Source: Wolbachia endosymbiont of Ctenocephalides felis wCfeF (GTDB lineage: Bacteria; Pseudomonadota; Alphaproteobacteria; Rickettsiales; Anaplasmataceae). From it: 64,000 nt of DNA. This document shows positions 48,729-58,371 of this stretch, piece by piece. The notes beneath the pieces are model-generated. The model saw only the letters and a list, made by a program, of their open reading frames with translations. It did not search any database and was not told where the DNA came from. Made by a program: the position numbers and the translations under genes. Numbering within the stretch: the first letter of the stretch is position 1; each line of letters opens with the position of its first letter. Location: assembly GCA_028571325.1 (NCBI GenBank), contig CP116767.1, forward strand, positions 401,150 to 465,149. Direction: 5' to 3'.

Positions 48729-51248
48729 ATGAACTTCGTAAGAGAAAAAAACACTCCTGTGATGGAGCAATATTTAAACCTGAAGGCTCAATATAAGGAT
48801 CATCTGTTGTTCTATAGACTGGGAGATTTTTATGAATTGTTTTTCGATGATGCCGTTAAAGCTGCAAAGCTGCTGAATATAGTGCTTACTAAGAGAGGTA
48901 ATTCATGCGGGCAAGACATACCAATGTGTGGAGTGCCAGCACACAGTAGTGAATCTTACCTGCACAAGCTCATAAATTTAGGATTCAAAGTAGCAATCTG
49001 CGATCAGTTAGAAACTGCCGATGAAGCAAAAAGAAGGGGCCATAAATCTATAGTAAAACGTGACGTAGTGCGAATTGTCACTCCAGGCACAATTATCGAA
49101 GATTCGCTGCTGGAGGATAAAAGTAATAACTACCTTGCATCCATAGTTGAACAAAATGGAGAGTATGCTATTGGCTGGCTTGAGCTATCAACGGGAAAAT
49201 TTTTTCACACTTTAACGAATTTGAAAGCCCTAGATAGTGATTTATTGCGTATATCACCAAAAGAATTATTAATTTCCGAGAAGCTCACTGAGGATGAAAA
49301 AATCAGGTCAATTTTAAAAAATTATAAAATATCAATTACGCAGCATGCCCAGAGTTTTTTTGAGTATAACAAATCTCACAGAACGCTGTGCGAATTTTAC
49401 AAAATCAGAGAGCTTGGAGTTATAGGGAACTTCAGCAAAGTGGAGATTATAGCATGCGGTGCGCTGCTTGAATATGTCAGAGTAACGCAAAGAGGCTCCA
49501 TTCCAAGGCTTGAGCTGCCAAAGCCCTACAGGCAACAAAGTTTCATGCTTATCGATGCTTCAGCAAGGAGAAATCTTGAGTTGTTTTCAACTCAATTTGG
49601 TGAAAAGAAGGGTTCACTGATTTCAGTTATTGACCACACAGTTACAGCTTCTGGTGGACGCCTGCTCAAACAAATGCTTGCATCACCACTTGCTTGTCCT
49701 AAGGCGATTAATTTAAGGCTCAGCACCGCTCAATTTTTTGTAAACAGCTATGAAGCACGCAAAAAAATACGGGAGATATTATCTAACATTCCAGATATTG
49801 AAAGGTCACTATCACGTTTAATGTTAGGGCGTGGCTCACCAAAGGACATGAACTTACTAAAAATAGGCCTTGGGAAAACGTTAGAGTTGTCCGAGTTTCT
49901 GTCCACCTTACATAGTTATCACTTAAGTGAAAAATCAGCAGTTGACCTTCAGATGTCATTCCAGTGCTTGACAGTAGAATCAAAGGGAAAAGAACCAATG
50001 TCTACTGCTCAGATAGCAAGCAGTGACGAGAGTGAACTTAGCACAATACACAAAAGCTTTGGCAATCACAAAGAACTGTTTGAGCTTCTAAACGACGCTG
50101 TGCTTGACAATAACCTAAGTTCCGCAAAAGAAGGAGGATTTATCAACCCAAAGTATAACCAAGAATTATCAGAGTTATCCTATGTGCTGAATAATAGCAA
50201 CAAATTGATAACCAAGCTCCGAGAATCTTATCGCGATCTAACTGGCATTGCCGCGCTGAAAATATTGCACAACAACATCCTTGGTTATTACATTGAAGTG
50301 TCAGCAAATCATAAATTAACCTCGGACATATTTATTCACAGGCAAAGTTTAGCAAATAGCATGCGCTACACTACTAATGAATTGAAAGAACTGGAGAATA
50401 AGATTCTCACGGCACGTGATGCTGTAATCAGCTTGGAAATGAAAATTTTCAGTGAACTATGTGGTAAAATCGCCAAAGAATCTGAGAAGATTGCTCTTGC
50501 TGCAAATGCCTTGGCAAAGCTTGATATCCGAACTGCGTTTGCAGAGCTTGCAATGCAAAACAATTACGTAAAACCCATCATTGACGATAGTAAAGAATTC
50601 AATATCTGCAGCGGAAGACACCCAGTGGTTGAAGTTAATGACAAATTCATCGCAAATAACATCAACTTAGCTGGTATACATCTAATCACTGGGCCTAATA
50701 TGGCCGGAAAAAGCACTTTTCTAAGGCAAAACGCTCTCATCGCAATTTTAGCTCATATGGGGTCATTTGTGCCAGCAGATAGTGCACATATTGGTGTGAT
50801 TGACAAGATATTCAGCAGGGTTGGTGCAACAGATAATATAACAGCTGGTTATTCTACCTTCATGGTAGAGATGATTGAAACAGCAACCATAGTCAATCAG
50901 GCAACAGATCGTTCCTTGGTGATACTTGATGAGATTGGCAGAGGCACAGGGGTATATGACGGCTTATCTATTGCTCAGGCAGTGATTGAACATATCCACA
51001 ATGTAAACAAGTGCCGCGCCATTTTTGCAACTCATTATCATGAACTAACTAAAGTAAGCAAGTACTTGAAGAACGTGAAATGTTTTTGTGTGAAAATAAA
51101 AGAATGGAACGGAGAGGTAATCTTTCTCCATGAAGTTGTTGAGGGTGTTGCAGATGAGTCATATGGCATACATGTAGCAAAACTCGCCGGCTTTCCTGAT
51201 TCTGTACTGGACAGAGCAAGCGAAGTATTTGAGGAACTGAAGGCTTGA
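48729..51248 (+). CDS. mutS: DNA mismatch repair protein MutS with inserted palindrome
   Basis: The 839 residues hold the mismatch-binding domain with the F-x-E-type [10 protein letters not shown], the connector and lever domains, and the ATPase with [17 protein letters not shown] and ATHYHEL. Near residues 409-418 the peptide [11 protein letters not shown] is encoded by a diverged WPE palindrome (49955-49981). The surrounding 30 or so residues have no counterpart in E. coli MutS as I recall it, and lie in a loop of the core domain. The frame is kept, so the protein is probably functional. Confidence 0.96.
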   Translation: MNFVREKNTPVMEQYLNLKAQYKDHLLFYRLGDFYELFFDDAVKAAKLLNIVLTKRGNSCGQDIPMCGVPAHSSESYLHKLINLGFKVAICDQLETADEAKRRGHKSIVKRDVVRIVTPGTIIEDSLLEDKSNNYLASIVEQNGEYAIGWLELSTGKFFHTLTNLKALDSDLLRISPKELLISEKLTEDEKIRSILKNYKISITQHAQSFFEYNKSHRTLCEFYKIRELGVIGNFSKVEIIACGALLEYVRVTQRGSIPRLELPKPYRQQSFMLIDASARRNLELFSTQFGEKKGSLISVIDHTVTASGGRLLKQMLASPLACPKAINLRLSTAQFFVNSYEARKKIREILSNIPDIERSLSRLMLGRGSPKDMNLLKIGLGKTLELSEFLSTLHSYHLSEKSAVDLQMSFQCLTVESKGKEPMSTAQIASSDESELSTIHKSFGNHKELFELLNDAVLDNNLSSAKEGGFINPKYNQELSELSYVLNNSNKLITKLRESYRDLTGIAALKILHNNILGYYIEVSANHKLTSDIFIHRQSLANSMRYTTNELKELENKILTARDAVISLEMKIFSELCGKIAKESEKIALAANALAKLDIRTAFAELAMQNNYVKPIIDDSKEFNICSGRHPVVEVNDKFIANNINLAGIHLITGPNMAGKSTFLRQNALIAILAHMGSFVPADSAHIGVIDKIFSRVGATDNITAGYSTFMVEMIETATIVNQATDRSLVILDEIGRGTGVYDGLSIAQAVIEHIHNVNKCRAIFATHYHELTKVSKYLKNVKCFCVKIKEWNGEVIFLHEVVEGVADESYGIHVAKLAGFPDSVLDRASEVFEELKA
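49955..49981. repeat. WPE palindrome inside mutS
   Basis: ATTCCAGTGCTTGACAGTAGAAT matches the WPE core, with some arm mismatches. It is read in frame as coding sequence. Protein-coding WPEs are known in Wolbachia; this one is old enough to have diverged. Confidence 0.7.
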
Positions 51249-51319
51249 GAGAGTAGAGTGTCATCCAAGTAGCTGACACTGGTTCCTTTGTGACGATATC
51301 ATTCAAGTATTCCCTTTTT

Positions 51320-52052
51320 TGGTCGAGTAGACCGGTGGAACTTCCCCACCAGCCCCTCACAGAACTGTGCATGAACCTCTCGATTCACACAGCTCTTGTC
51401 ATTTTCAGCCTTTATATCAAAGACTTATACCAACATTCGTTATTGGGAAGACAAATGGGACACGTTATAAATTTGCTTAACTCCTCAATTATAGGCAAAA
51501 AGAGCCCTTTTTCATTTGTTCCGTTACTAGTGAGGCTTGGTATTACCTTAATTATTTGTTCCTCCCATTTCGGTTACTAAAATCCAAATGACTCAGTCCC
51601 TTCGCTCCATCTCCATTACAGAGACTTCTTCACTACTATGCGCCCCTGTTTTTCGCATTGGTACTCTCATTCTCAGAGATCAGCTCTTTGAATTTCTCCC
51701 TTATCATCGAAACGACAGGTTCCCGTAGTTCTACACAATAGCCCCAAAATAGATTCGCGCCACCTCTATGCCGGACGCCACCTACCCAGTAAACAAGTTC
51801 CCGGTAGATTTATCCCAGGTTAGGATGAAGCCCCTGGTTTTGACGTCGTCTAAAGCCTTTCGACACTTCTTCAGTGGTTCATTTTCATTCGCCTCTCTAT
51901 TTCACACATGACGCATAATTGCGCCTTTTCCATAACGCTCACTACCTTGGCTCTTTACCAAAGCAGCTTATGGTTGTTTGAAGCCTGCTCTTGTAAACCG
52001 GCTCCGAGGCTCATCTATTGTGCAGCTTCAGCTTATCGCTTCTACGGCACAC
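51320..52052 (-). mobile_element. Group II intron lacking its reverse transcriptase
   Basis: The minus strand starts with GTGTG (52052) and ends just after a textbook domain V (51362-51395) and a 9-bp domain VI helix (GGCTGGTGG / CCACCGGTC) ending GGTCTACTC. Only about 730 bp lie between the ends, so the maturase/reverse-transcriptase frame normally inside domain IV is missing. The intron would need protein from another locus to move. It is flanked by WPE-like pieces. The 3' end is certain to a few bases only. Confidence 0.85.
51362..51395 (-). ncRNA. Group II intron domain V
   Basis: The 34-nt hairpin has an 8-bp lower stem GAGCTGTG / CACAGTTC, a 2-nt TG bulge, a 6-bp upper stem TGAATC / GGTTCA and a GAGA tetraloop. 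The AGC catalytic triad is in place. All canonical parts are intact, so the ribozyme core appears functional. Confidence 0.9.
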
Positions 52053-52074
52053 TCATCCCAGTGCTTCCTCCTCC

Positions 52075-52110
52075 TGTCATCCTAGTGTCGGAGCACTGGA
52101 ATGACACCCT
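52075..52110. repeat. WPE-like palindrome at the intron 5' side
   Basis: GTCATCCTAGTGTCGGAGCACTGGAATGAC has imperfect arms. A related half-site lies on the other side of the intron (GTGTCATCCAAGTAGCTGACACTGG, about 51260-51284), so the intron sits among or inside palindrome copies. Confidence 0.6.
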
Positions 52111-52142
52111 TCACGGTCTCTTGAACTGCTTCAGCTATAAAC

Positions 52143-52598
52143 ATTAAGAAATTTACCAAGCGAGAAAAAAAGCAAAAGAAGCCCCGTGGTAGCTAGTTAT
52201 TTACTTTTGTGTCGAAATGTTGGCGTTTTTTTATCTTAAACGCTTAATAAGTGCGACTTAGCTGCTTTTTAATGCAACTTAACCTTAGCCATAAACGTTT
52301 AAGAAACTCACTAAGCAGAAAAAAAGCAAAAGAAACCCCGAGTAGCTAGTTATTCACTACCTATCTTATGATATTGGCGTTTTTGATGTCTTAAACGACT
52401 TATAAGCGCGTTTGAGCTTGTATAGGTAAAAAACCAGAAGTTTTAAAAAGACATGCAGTGCACATAGTGCGAAAAATTAAACATGAGACGCCAAACATGC
52501 TAAGTTTTTTTCTCATTTAATCTGCACAGACTGAAGATAAATAATAGCTTCAGTACTATGATAATAGGTTTGGTGAGATTTGTCAAGTAGTCTTTTTC
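52143..52598 (-). repeat. Promoter-bearing interspersed repeat, full copy
   Basis: Almost identical to the 27431-27891 copy through both modules. On the minus strand: TTGACA, a 17-bp spacer and TATCAT near 52557-52585. The promoter-side end differs from the other copy for a short stretch, while the body is nearly unchanged, suggesting recent spread or conversion. It lies between the intron and mlaE. Confidence 0.85.
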
Positions 52599-52731
52599 GT
52601 ACATGCCAAGACTGGTTTGTTATGCGAGAAGTCTAAAGTATATTGAACTTAGGACATATCTTAGCTATACTCTGCGATGAAGTTAACAAAAATTTTCAGT
52701 AAAACTGATTTTTAGCTGGGACAAATGCAAA

Positions 52732-53514
52732 GTGAACTTTTTTAATATAAATGGCATTAGAGTAATCGGTAGGTGCTTTATCAACCTCTTGTTGAGGCTT
52801 GGTAGCGCATTCATATTTTTTATTCAATCTCTATATCACTGCTTTACACCGCCATACTATTTAAGCAACGTAGCAAGACAAATTATAGAGATAGGCTTTC
52901 TTTCCTTGCCAATTGTTGGACTTACAGGGGTTTTTATAGGAGCAGTGATAGTCCTGCAAAGCAGCTTGAGTGGTCCATTGATTAGTCAAGAGCAGGTAAT
53001 ACCCAAGCTTGTCACGATCACCATCATTAAAGAGTTAGGGCCAGTTTTAATCAGCTTAATAATGGTAGGAAAAGTTGGATCATCAATTGCGGCAGAAATT
53101 GGCACTATGCGCATCACCGAACAAATAGATGCACTTACAACCTTGAACATCAACCCTTTCAAATACTTAATTGCACCAAGGATTTTAGCGTCAGTTATAG
53201 TATTCCCTATACTTACAGTATGTGCAGACCTAATAGGAATATTTGGGGGATATATCACTGCAGTTTTTGAATTTAACCACAATGTGAATATATACGTAAA
53301 ATATACAGCTCAATTCTTCAATATGGACGATTTTATCACTGGACTAATAAAGGCAACTGCTTTTGGCGTCATAATTTCCGTCTCAAGCTGCTATTACGGT
53401 TACCACTGCAGAGAGGGTGCTCGAGGAGTCGGCATTGCTACAACATCAACTGTTGTTTTATCATCCATACTGATTATTCTAGCAACCTACATGATTACTT
53501 TGATACATGCATAG
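52732..53514 (+). CDS. mlaE: MlaE-like ABC transporter permease
   Basis: Inner-membrane subunit of the phospholipid-trafficking MCE transporter. The 260 residues have five or six membrane segments and the conserved ELGPVLISLIMVGKVGSSIAAEIGTMRITEQIDAL region. The only start in frame is GTG. It overlaps mlaF by 8 bp. No MCE-domain gene (mlaD) is adjacent. Confidence 0.94.
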   Translation: MNFFNINGIRVIGRCFINLLLRLGSAFIFFIQSLYHCFTPPYYLSNVARQIIEIGFLSLPIVGLTGVFIGAVIVLQSSLSGPLISQEQVIPKLVTITIIKELGPVLISLIMVGKVGSSIAAEIGTMRITEQIDALTTLNINPFKYLIAPRILASVIVFPILTVCADLIGIFGGYITAVFEFNHNVNIYVKYTAQFFNMDDFITGLIKATAFGVIISVSSCYYGYHCREGARGVGIATTSTVVLSSILIILATYMITLIHA

Positions 53515-54217
53515 TCCTATAATATCAATATCGAACTTAAGCCTATCTTTTGATGATAAAACGATATTAAACAACATAAGTTTTGATATATTCAAAGGAG
53601 AATCACTAGTCATACTCGGTGGTTCAGGAAGTGGCAAATCTGTATTAACAAAAACAATCATTGGCTTGCTGACACCAGACTCAGGGTCCATTAAAATAAA
53701 TAGCAAAAGCAAAAATAAATTTGGAGTTTTATTCCAGAATTCCGCCTTATTTGACTATGTTACAGTCTGGGAAAACATATCTTTTAATTACACAAAGCGC
53801 TTCAATATCAACAAAAAGGAGGCAAAGCAACTCGCAATTGAAAAGTTAAGTGATGTCGGGCTGGAGAAAAACATAGCAGATATGTTTCCGATAGAGCTAT
53901 CAGGTGGAATGAAAAAAAGGGTAGCGCTTGCAAGAGCAATTGCACACAACCCAGAAATTATTGTATTGGACGAGCCAACCTCAGGACTAGACCCAATTAT
54001 GTCAGATACAGTAAACGAGATAATAATGAAGCTGTCTAAAGACCTTAATTCTACGATTATCACAATTACACATGATATTCATAGTGCATTTAAAATAGCT
54101 GATAAAATAGCAGTATTATATGAGGGAAGCATCATTTCCCATGGAACTGTTCAAGAAATAAAAAATACTAAAAATGAATATGTAAGAAAATTTATTCGCT
54201 ACGTACGTACGAAATAA
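53507..54217 (+). CDS. mlaF: MlaF-like ABC transporter ATPase
   Basis: Walker A GGSGSGKSVL, signature LSGGMKKRVALARA and Walker B IIVLDEPTSGLDP are all present in 236 residues. The Met-Lys after the signature is typical of Mla ATPases. Overlap with mlaE implies coupled translation. It maintains outer-membrane lipid asymmetry in relatives; Wolbachia lacks LPS, so its exact job is open. Confidence 0.95.
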   Translation: MHSPIISISNLSLSFDDKTILNNISFDIFKGESLVILGGSGSGKSVLTKTIIGLLTPDSGSIKINSKSKNKFGVLFQNSALFDYVTVWENISFNYTKRFNINKKEAKQLAIEKLSDVGLEKNIADMFPIELSGGMKKRVALARAIAHNPEIIVLDEPTSGLDPIMSDTVNEIIMKLSKDLNSTIITITHDIHSAFKIADKIAVLYEGSIISHGTVQEIKNTKNEYVRKFIRYVRTK

Positions 54218-54225
54218 AAAATTCT

Positions 54226-54624
54226 CTATTTTATTACTTGCCTTCGAGGCATATAATTTTCATCATGTTTTGCAAACACTGTGTCTGCCAAAAAGGCGCC
54301 ACTGCCGAGCATTTTACCTTGTACAACAACACCACTTTTTTCTGAAAACATTGGTGGAAGTATTCCCTGATATTTTACCACAACGCTCTTGTTAAAATCT
54401 GTCATTTGAAAAACCACTTCACTTTCGTTGCGTATCACACTATCCTCAACAACCATTCCACCGATACGGATTGGCTTTTGATTGTTTGGTAAAACTACCG
54501 CTTCACTCACTGTATAAAAAAATGAGATGTTTTCTTTGAGTGTTGTTAGGATGAGAAAAACTATACAATTTAAAAAGAAGAAAACTCCTGAAGCTATAAA
54601 TAACCGCTTATGTTTTTTCTTCAT
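54226..54624 (-). CDS. ccmE: Cytochrome c maturation haem chaperone CcmE
   Basis: Carries haem covalently to the cytochrome c lyase. One N-terminal membrane anchor (about 8-27) and a beta-barrel domain end with [12 protein letters not shown]120 is the haem-binding His and Y124 is also conserved. The 132-residue length is normal. The start overlaps the ccmD end by 17 bp. Confidence 0.96.
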   Translation of the reverse strand: MKKKHKRLFIASGVFFFLNCIVFLILTTLKENISFFYTVSEAVVLPNNQKPIRIGGMVVEDSVIRNESEVVFQMTDFNKSVVVKYQGILPPMFSEKSGVVVQGKMLGSGAFLADTVFAKHDENYMPRRQVIK

Positions 54625-54745
54625 TATTATTTTTAAGGCTTTCTAAGATTTTTTTGCTTTTGATATAGCAAGAAATAGTAAAAATCAGTTCTCCAGCAAT
54701 CAATGCAAAGCCAACAAGGTAAGCGAAAATTACATATGTATTCAT
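54608..54745 (-). CDS. ccmD: Small membrane protein, probable CcmD
   Basis: This 45-residue frame starts at ATG 54745, giving [20 protein letters not shown], with one membrane helix and a Lys-rich tail. This is the size and shape of CcmD, which helps release haem-loaded CcmE. The ATG overlaps the birA stop (ATGA), and the end overlaps the ccmE start by 17 bp. Position beside ccmE makes the call good despite low sequence information. Confidence 0.8.
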   Translation of the reverse strand: MNTYVIFAYLVGFALIAGELIFTISCYIKSKKILESLKNNNEEKT

Positions 54746-55533
54746 AATGCACTATCAACAAATAACTCGCCTGCATCAGAATAAATTAAACCTCCATCTT
54801 TTTGCTGCAATACCAATCTACCACTTTTATCTATATCAATAAAAATCCCCTCGTGCAATTTGCCAGCTAACTTTACGCTGATTTGTTCATTCACTTTGAA
54901 CGCTCTCTTCAGCCACATTTCTCTTATAGCATGAAACCCGTCAAATATCCACTGTTTCCTTAGTTTATTAAAGTTTGTTATTAATTCTTCTAATAGATCT
55001 GTGTTAGACACAGACTCACCATAATTACTAATACACGTTGCTCCCGAAAGTGGTGCATGATTGATGTTAATTCCAACCCCTATAACTAACCAATTTGAAT
55101 TAGATTTTTTTTCAAGCAATATTCCACTTATTTTCTTACCATCTACCAAAATGTCATTTGGCCATTTATATTGAATGTTACTATCACCTATAAATAATGA
55201 TAATGTATTGCCAACAGCAACAGCAGTAACAAAAGTCAATTCTGTTAACTCACTTAGATTTTCTCTATCATTCCAGTGCGTGACTCTGGAATCCAGCGTT
55301 GGAATGATACCAGAACGATTATGTAAGAGATCTGTAATTAAACTTGCACAAAAATTGCCTTTTGGAGAAACCCAGCTTTTTCCGGTGCGCCCTCTACCAT
55401 CTGTTTGCTCATTGGCAATAATAACGGTTTCATTTGATATCCCTTTATCAATTAAGTCCAATGCTTCCCTATTAGTGCTAGAGACTTCTTTGTAATGATG
55501 AATATGAAAGCCCTCGAATATCTCAAGAATCAC
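54742..55533 (-). CDS. birA: Biotin-protein ligase with inserted palindrome
   Basis: Attaches biotin to carboxylase carrier proteins. There is no N-terminal repressor domain, so this is a class I enzyme. EQTDGRGRTGKSWVSP is the ATP/biotin loop, and KWPNDILVDGKKISGIL is the catalytic strand. About residues 73-90 (IIPTLDSRVTHWNDRE) are encoded by a WPE palindrome between a strand and a helix. The start lies 2 bp after nuoN, and the stop overlaps ccmD. Confidence 0.95.
   Translation of the reverse strand: MILEIFEGFHIHHYKEVSSTNREALDLIDKGISNETVIIANEQTDGRGRTGKSWVSPKGNFCASLITDLLHNRSGIIPTLDSRVTHWNDRENLSELTELTFVTAVAVGNTLSLFIGDSNIQYKWPNDILVDGKKISGILLEKKSNSNWLVIGVGININHAPLSGATCISNYGESVSNTDLLEELITNFNKLRKQWIFDGFHAIREMWLKRAFKVNEQISVKLAGKLHEGIFIDIDKSGRLVLQQKDGGLIYSDAGELFVDSAL
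55269..55296. repeat. WPE palindrome inside birA
   Basis: ATTCCAGTGCGTGACTCTGGAAT with the ATCCAG tail matches non-coding WPE copies closely, so it entered recently. It is read in frame and adds about 16 residues without disrupting the ligase motifs. Confidence 0.85.
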
Positions 55534-55534
55534 T

Positions 55535-56929
55535 TTATAATCCTTTAGTTACTAAATGAATTAGCGAGTATAAATCCTCTACATATATAAAAAGAATGAT
55601 ATTGATTAAGGAAGCCACTGAAGTGATGATGAATAGCCCCTTAGGGTAAGTAATCTTATTACCACTAGACTTATCAAAATACATAGCTTTTATGATATTT
55701 AGGTAGTAGTAACATGATATAACACTTGCTACTACAAGGATCAAAGATAGACTGATAAAGCCTGAGTTTATTAGACCTTTAAATATAAACAGCTTAGCAA
55801 AAAACCCTGCAAGTGGTGGTATTCCCGCCATAGAAAGCAATAGTATAGAAAGATGAAATGCTAAAACCGGGTGTTTTTTCCCCACACCAGATAAATTTGC
55901 AATATTGCAATCGTCATCGTCAATTTGTATGAAATATGAGAACAATCCTATGCTTGTAACGATATACATCATCAAATACGTCAAAGAGCTGTCTGTTCCC
56001 ATCCGCGTAAAAATAGAAAGCGAAGCAAATATGAAGCCAACATGACCTATTGAACTGTAAGCAAGCAGCCTTTTTAGGTTTTTTTGTCGTAAAGCCCCAA
56101 AAGCTGAAATAAGCACAGATAATGCTGAAACATATAAAAGAACAGGTTGAACATAATTTTTGACATTTACTAATTCCTCATTCATCAGTCTGATTAAAAA
56201 TGCTACAAGTGCAGCTTTTGGAGCAGTAGAAAAAAACGCAGTTACTATGGTAGGTGCACCTTGATAGACATCTGGAGCCCACATATGAAAAGGAACAATA
56301 GCAATCTTGAAACACAAACCAATAAGGATAAAGACCAACCCAAAAACTATTCCATAGGTTATCTGATGGTTTTGTACAAACGAACTTAACTGAGAAAAAT
56401 CGATTTGCCCTGTATATCCATAAAGTAGCGACATTCCGTATAACATGATGCAGGAAGATAACGCACTGAGCGTAAAATATTTCACTCCTGCTTCGCATGA
56501 ATAAACTGAATCTTTATTAAAGCTTGCAAGAACATATAAAGGTATACTCATCAATTCAAAAGCTAAATAAAAAGAAATTAAATTATTTGCTGAAACCAGA
56601 GTAATCATGCCAAACAGCGCAAAAAGAATCAGTATTGAAAATTCATATTTATAGTCATATTTTGATAAATTCAGCAGCAAGAGTATTAAAACCCCCACGA
56701 TCAGGATCAACCCTTGGGCCGATCTGATGTATAAGTTGAGTTTTAACAATGAATTGAAGAAAAAAACTTCATTATTTTCTGCTAAGAGAACTAAAACAAT
56801 CAAGGTAATCGCTGTGCAGCCTAGTGCTAGCAAGTTAATAGTGCGGCGGTTGAACACGATCCCAAGCAGCAGCAATACTAATGAGGAAACAATAGAGAAC
56901 GTTTCTGGCAATATCTGTATATAGCTCAT
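55535..56929 (-). CDS. nuoN: NADH dehydrogenase I subunit N
   Basis: Antiporter-like proton-pumping subunit of complex I. The 464 residues hold about 14 membrane helices, with [13 protein letters not shown] and [20 protein letters not shown] carrying the conserved Glu and Lys. It overlaps nuoM by 4 bp and lies 1 bp from birA. Confidence 0.96.
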   Translation of the reverse strand: [464 protein letters not shown]

Positions 56930-58368
56930 AGGGCGTTATACTTGACTAATAAATTTGCCATACATGGCTTTAAATAATTTAGTGCAAGAGTTGGGTAAAA
57001 TCCAAGCAAAATAACAAGCACTGCAAGCAGAATTAAAACAAAAAATTCTATGCCATCCAGACGGTTATTCAATAATTTAGAATAGCTGACTCCCCATATT
57101 GTTTGCTTGCATAAATTCAGCATATAAACTGCGCTTAAAATAGTACCAAGTGCGATAAACCCTGTAAAAAATCCTATGCTCTTAAACATTCCAATCATAG
57201 CCAAAAACTCACCTATAAACCCAGACGTTCCAGGCAACCCAATCGAAGCTATTGAAAATAAAATAAACATAAAACCAAACTTTGGCATTGTGTTTACTAT
57301 GCCAAAATACTTTGCAATCTCCAAAGTTCCAGTTCGAGTATATAGCATCCCAACGCATAAAAATAAAGCAGCAGAAATAAGGCCATGACTAATCATTTGA
57401 AACACAGCACCAAGTACTCCCTCCTCATAAAATGAAAAGAGGCCAGCAGTTACGATTCCCATGTGCGCTATTGAAGAATAAGCTATTAGCTTCTTTATAT
57501 CGTTCTGAGCAAATGCAACTAGTGAAGCATATATTACTGCAATTGCGCTTAACACAACAATGAAATTTGAAAAATAGAAACTTGCCTGAGGAAGCATTGG
57601 AATAGAGAACCTTAAAAATCCGTATCCTCCCATTTTAATAAGCAGGCCAGCTAAAATTACCGATCCAGAAGTCGGCGATTGTACATGTGCATCAGGGAGC
57701 CAAGTGTGGAACGGAAACATCGGTACTTTTATTGCAAAAGAGACAAAAAATGCAATCCACAACAATGATTGCACCCCAAGATCAAGATTTGGCATTAACG
57801 TGGCTAATTTTTGTATGTCAAATGTTCCAAAGACGTTATATACGTACACTAACCCAAGCAAAAACAACAACGAACCGGCAAGCGTATAGAGAAACAACTT
57901 AAATGCCGCATATACCCTTTGCTTTCCTCCCCAAATGCCGATAATGAAGAACATTGGTACTAGAACAACTTCGAAGAACACATAAAAGCTTATGGCATTC
58001 AGTGAAATAAAGAAACCGACCACAAAACTTTCAAGCAGCAAAAATAATGCCATATACGGCTTGAGAGTCGTATAACTCATTTTGCAATTGTAGAGTATAC
58101 AAATAACAAATAAGAAAGTTGTGAGTAGAAGGAAAGGTAGTGATATACCATCCACCCCTATTCCTGCGTTTCTAATTGGGTAGCTAACGAGCTGGAAGTC
58201 CGCATTATTATAATCAAATCCTATACAAGCTACAATGCTAAGTAAAAATGGCAGTACAGCAAAAAATAGAGAGAGGAATCTTAGGTATATGGATTTATGA
58301 TTGATCTTGATTAGAGATAAAATCAACGCTCCTATTAGTGGAAGCAAGAATATACTAAGTAACAACAC
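56926..58368 (-). CDS. nuoM: NADH dehydrogenase I subunit M
   Basis: 480 residues, about 14 helices. FYVFFEVVLVPMFFIIGIWGG has the conserved Glu, and VPMFPFHTWLPDAHVQSPTSGSV the conserved Lys-loop region. It sits 3 bp after nuoL and overlaps nuoN by 4 bp, in the usual L-M-N order. Confidence 0.97.
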   Translation of the reverse strand: MLLLSIFLLPLIGALILSLIKINHKSIYLRFLSLFFAVLPFLLSIVACIGFDYNNADFQLVSYPIRNAGIGVDGISLPFLLLTTFLFVICILYNCKMSYTTLKPYMALFLLLESFVVGFFISLNAISFYVFFEVVLVPMFFIIGIWGGKQRVYAAFKLFLYTLAGSLLFLLGLVYVYNVFGTFDIQKLATLMPNLDLGVQSLLWIAFFVSFAIKVPMFPFHTWLPDAHVQSPTSGSVILAGLLIKMGGYGFLRFSIPMLPQASFYFSNFIVVLSAIAVIYASLVAFAQNDIKKLIAYSSIAHMGIVTAGLFSFYEEGVLGAVFQMISHGLISAALFLCVGMLYTRTGTLEIAKYFGIVNTMPKFGFMFILFSIASIGLPGTSGFIGEFLAMIGMFKSIGFFTGFIALGTILSAVYMLNLCKQTIWGVSYSKLLNNRLDGIEFFVLILLAVLVILLGFYPTLALNYLKPCMANLLVKYNAL

Positions 58369-58371
58369 TTT

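Noticed and set aside
51290..51580. Plus-strand frame downstream of mutS
   Set aside because: It lies antisense to the group II intron ribozyme, whose RNA structure explains the sequence.
52732..53514. Alternative ATG start upstream of mlaE
   Set aside because: The ATG at about 52725 is in another frame and stops after six codons, so the GTG start was kept.
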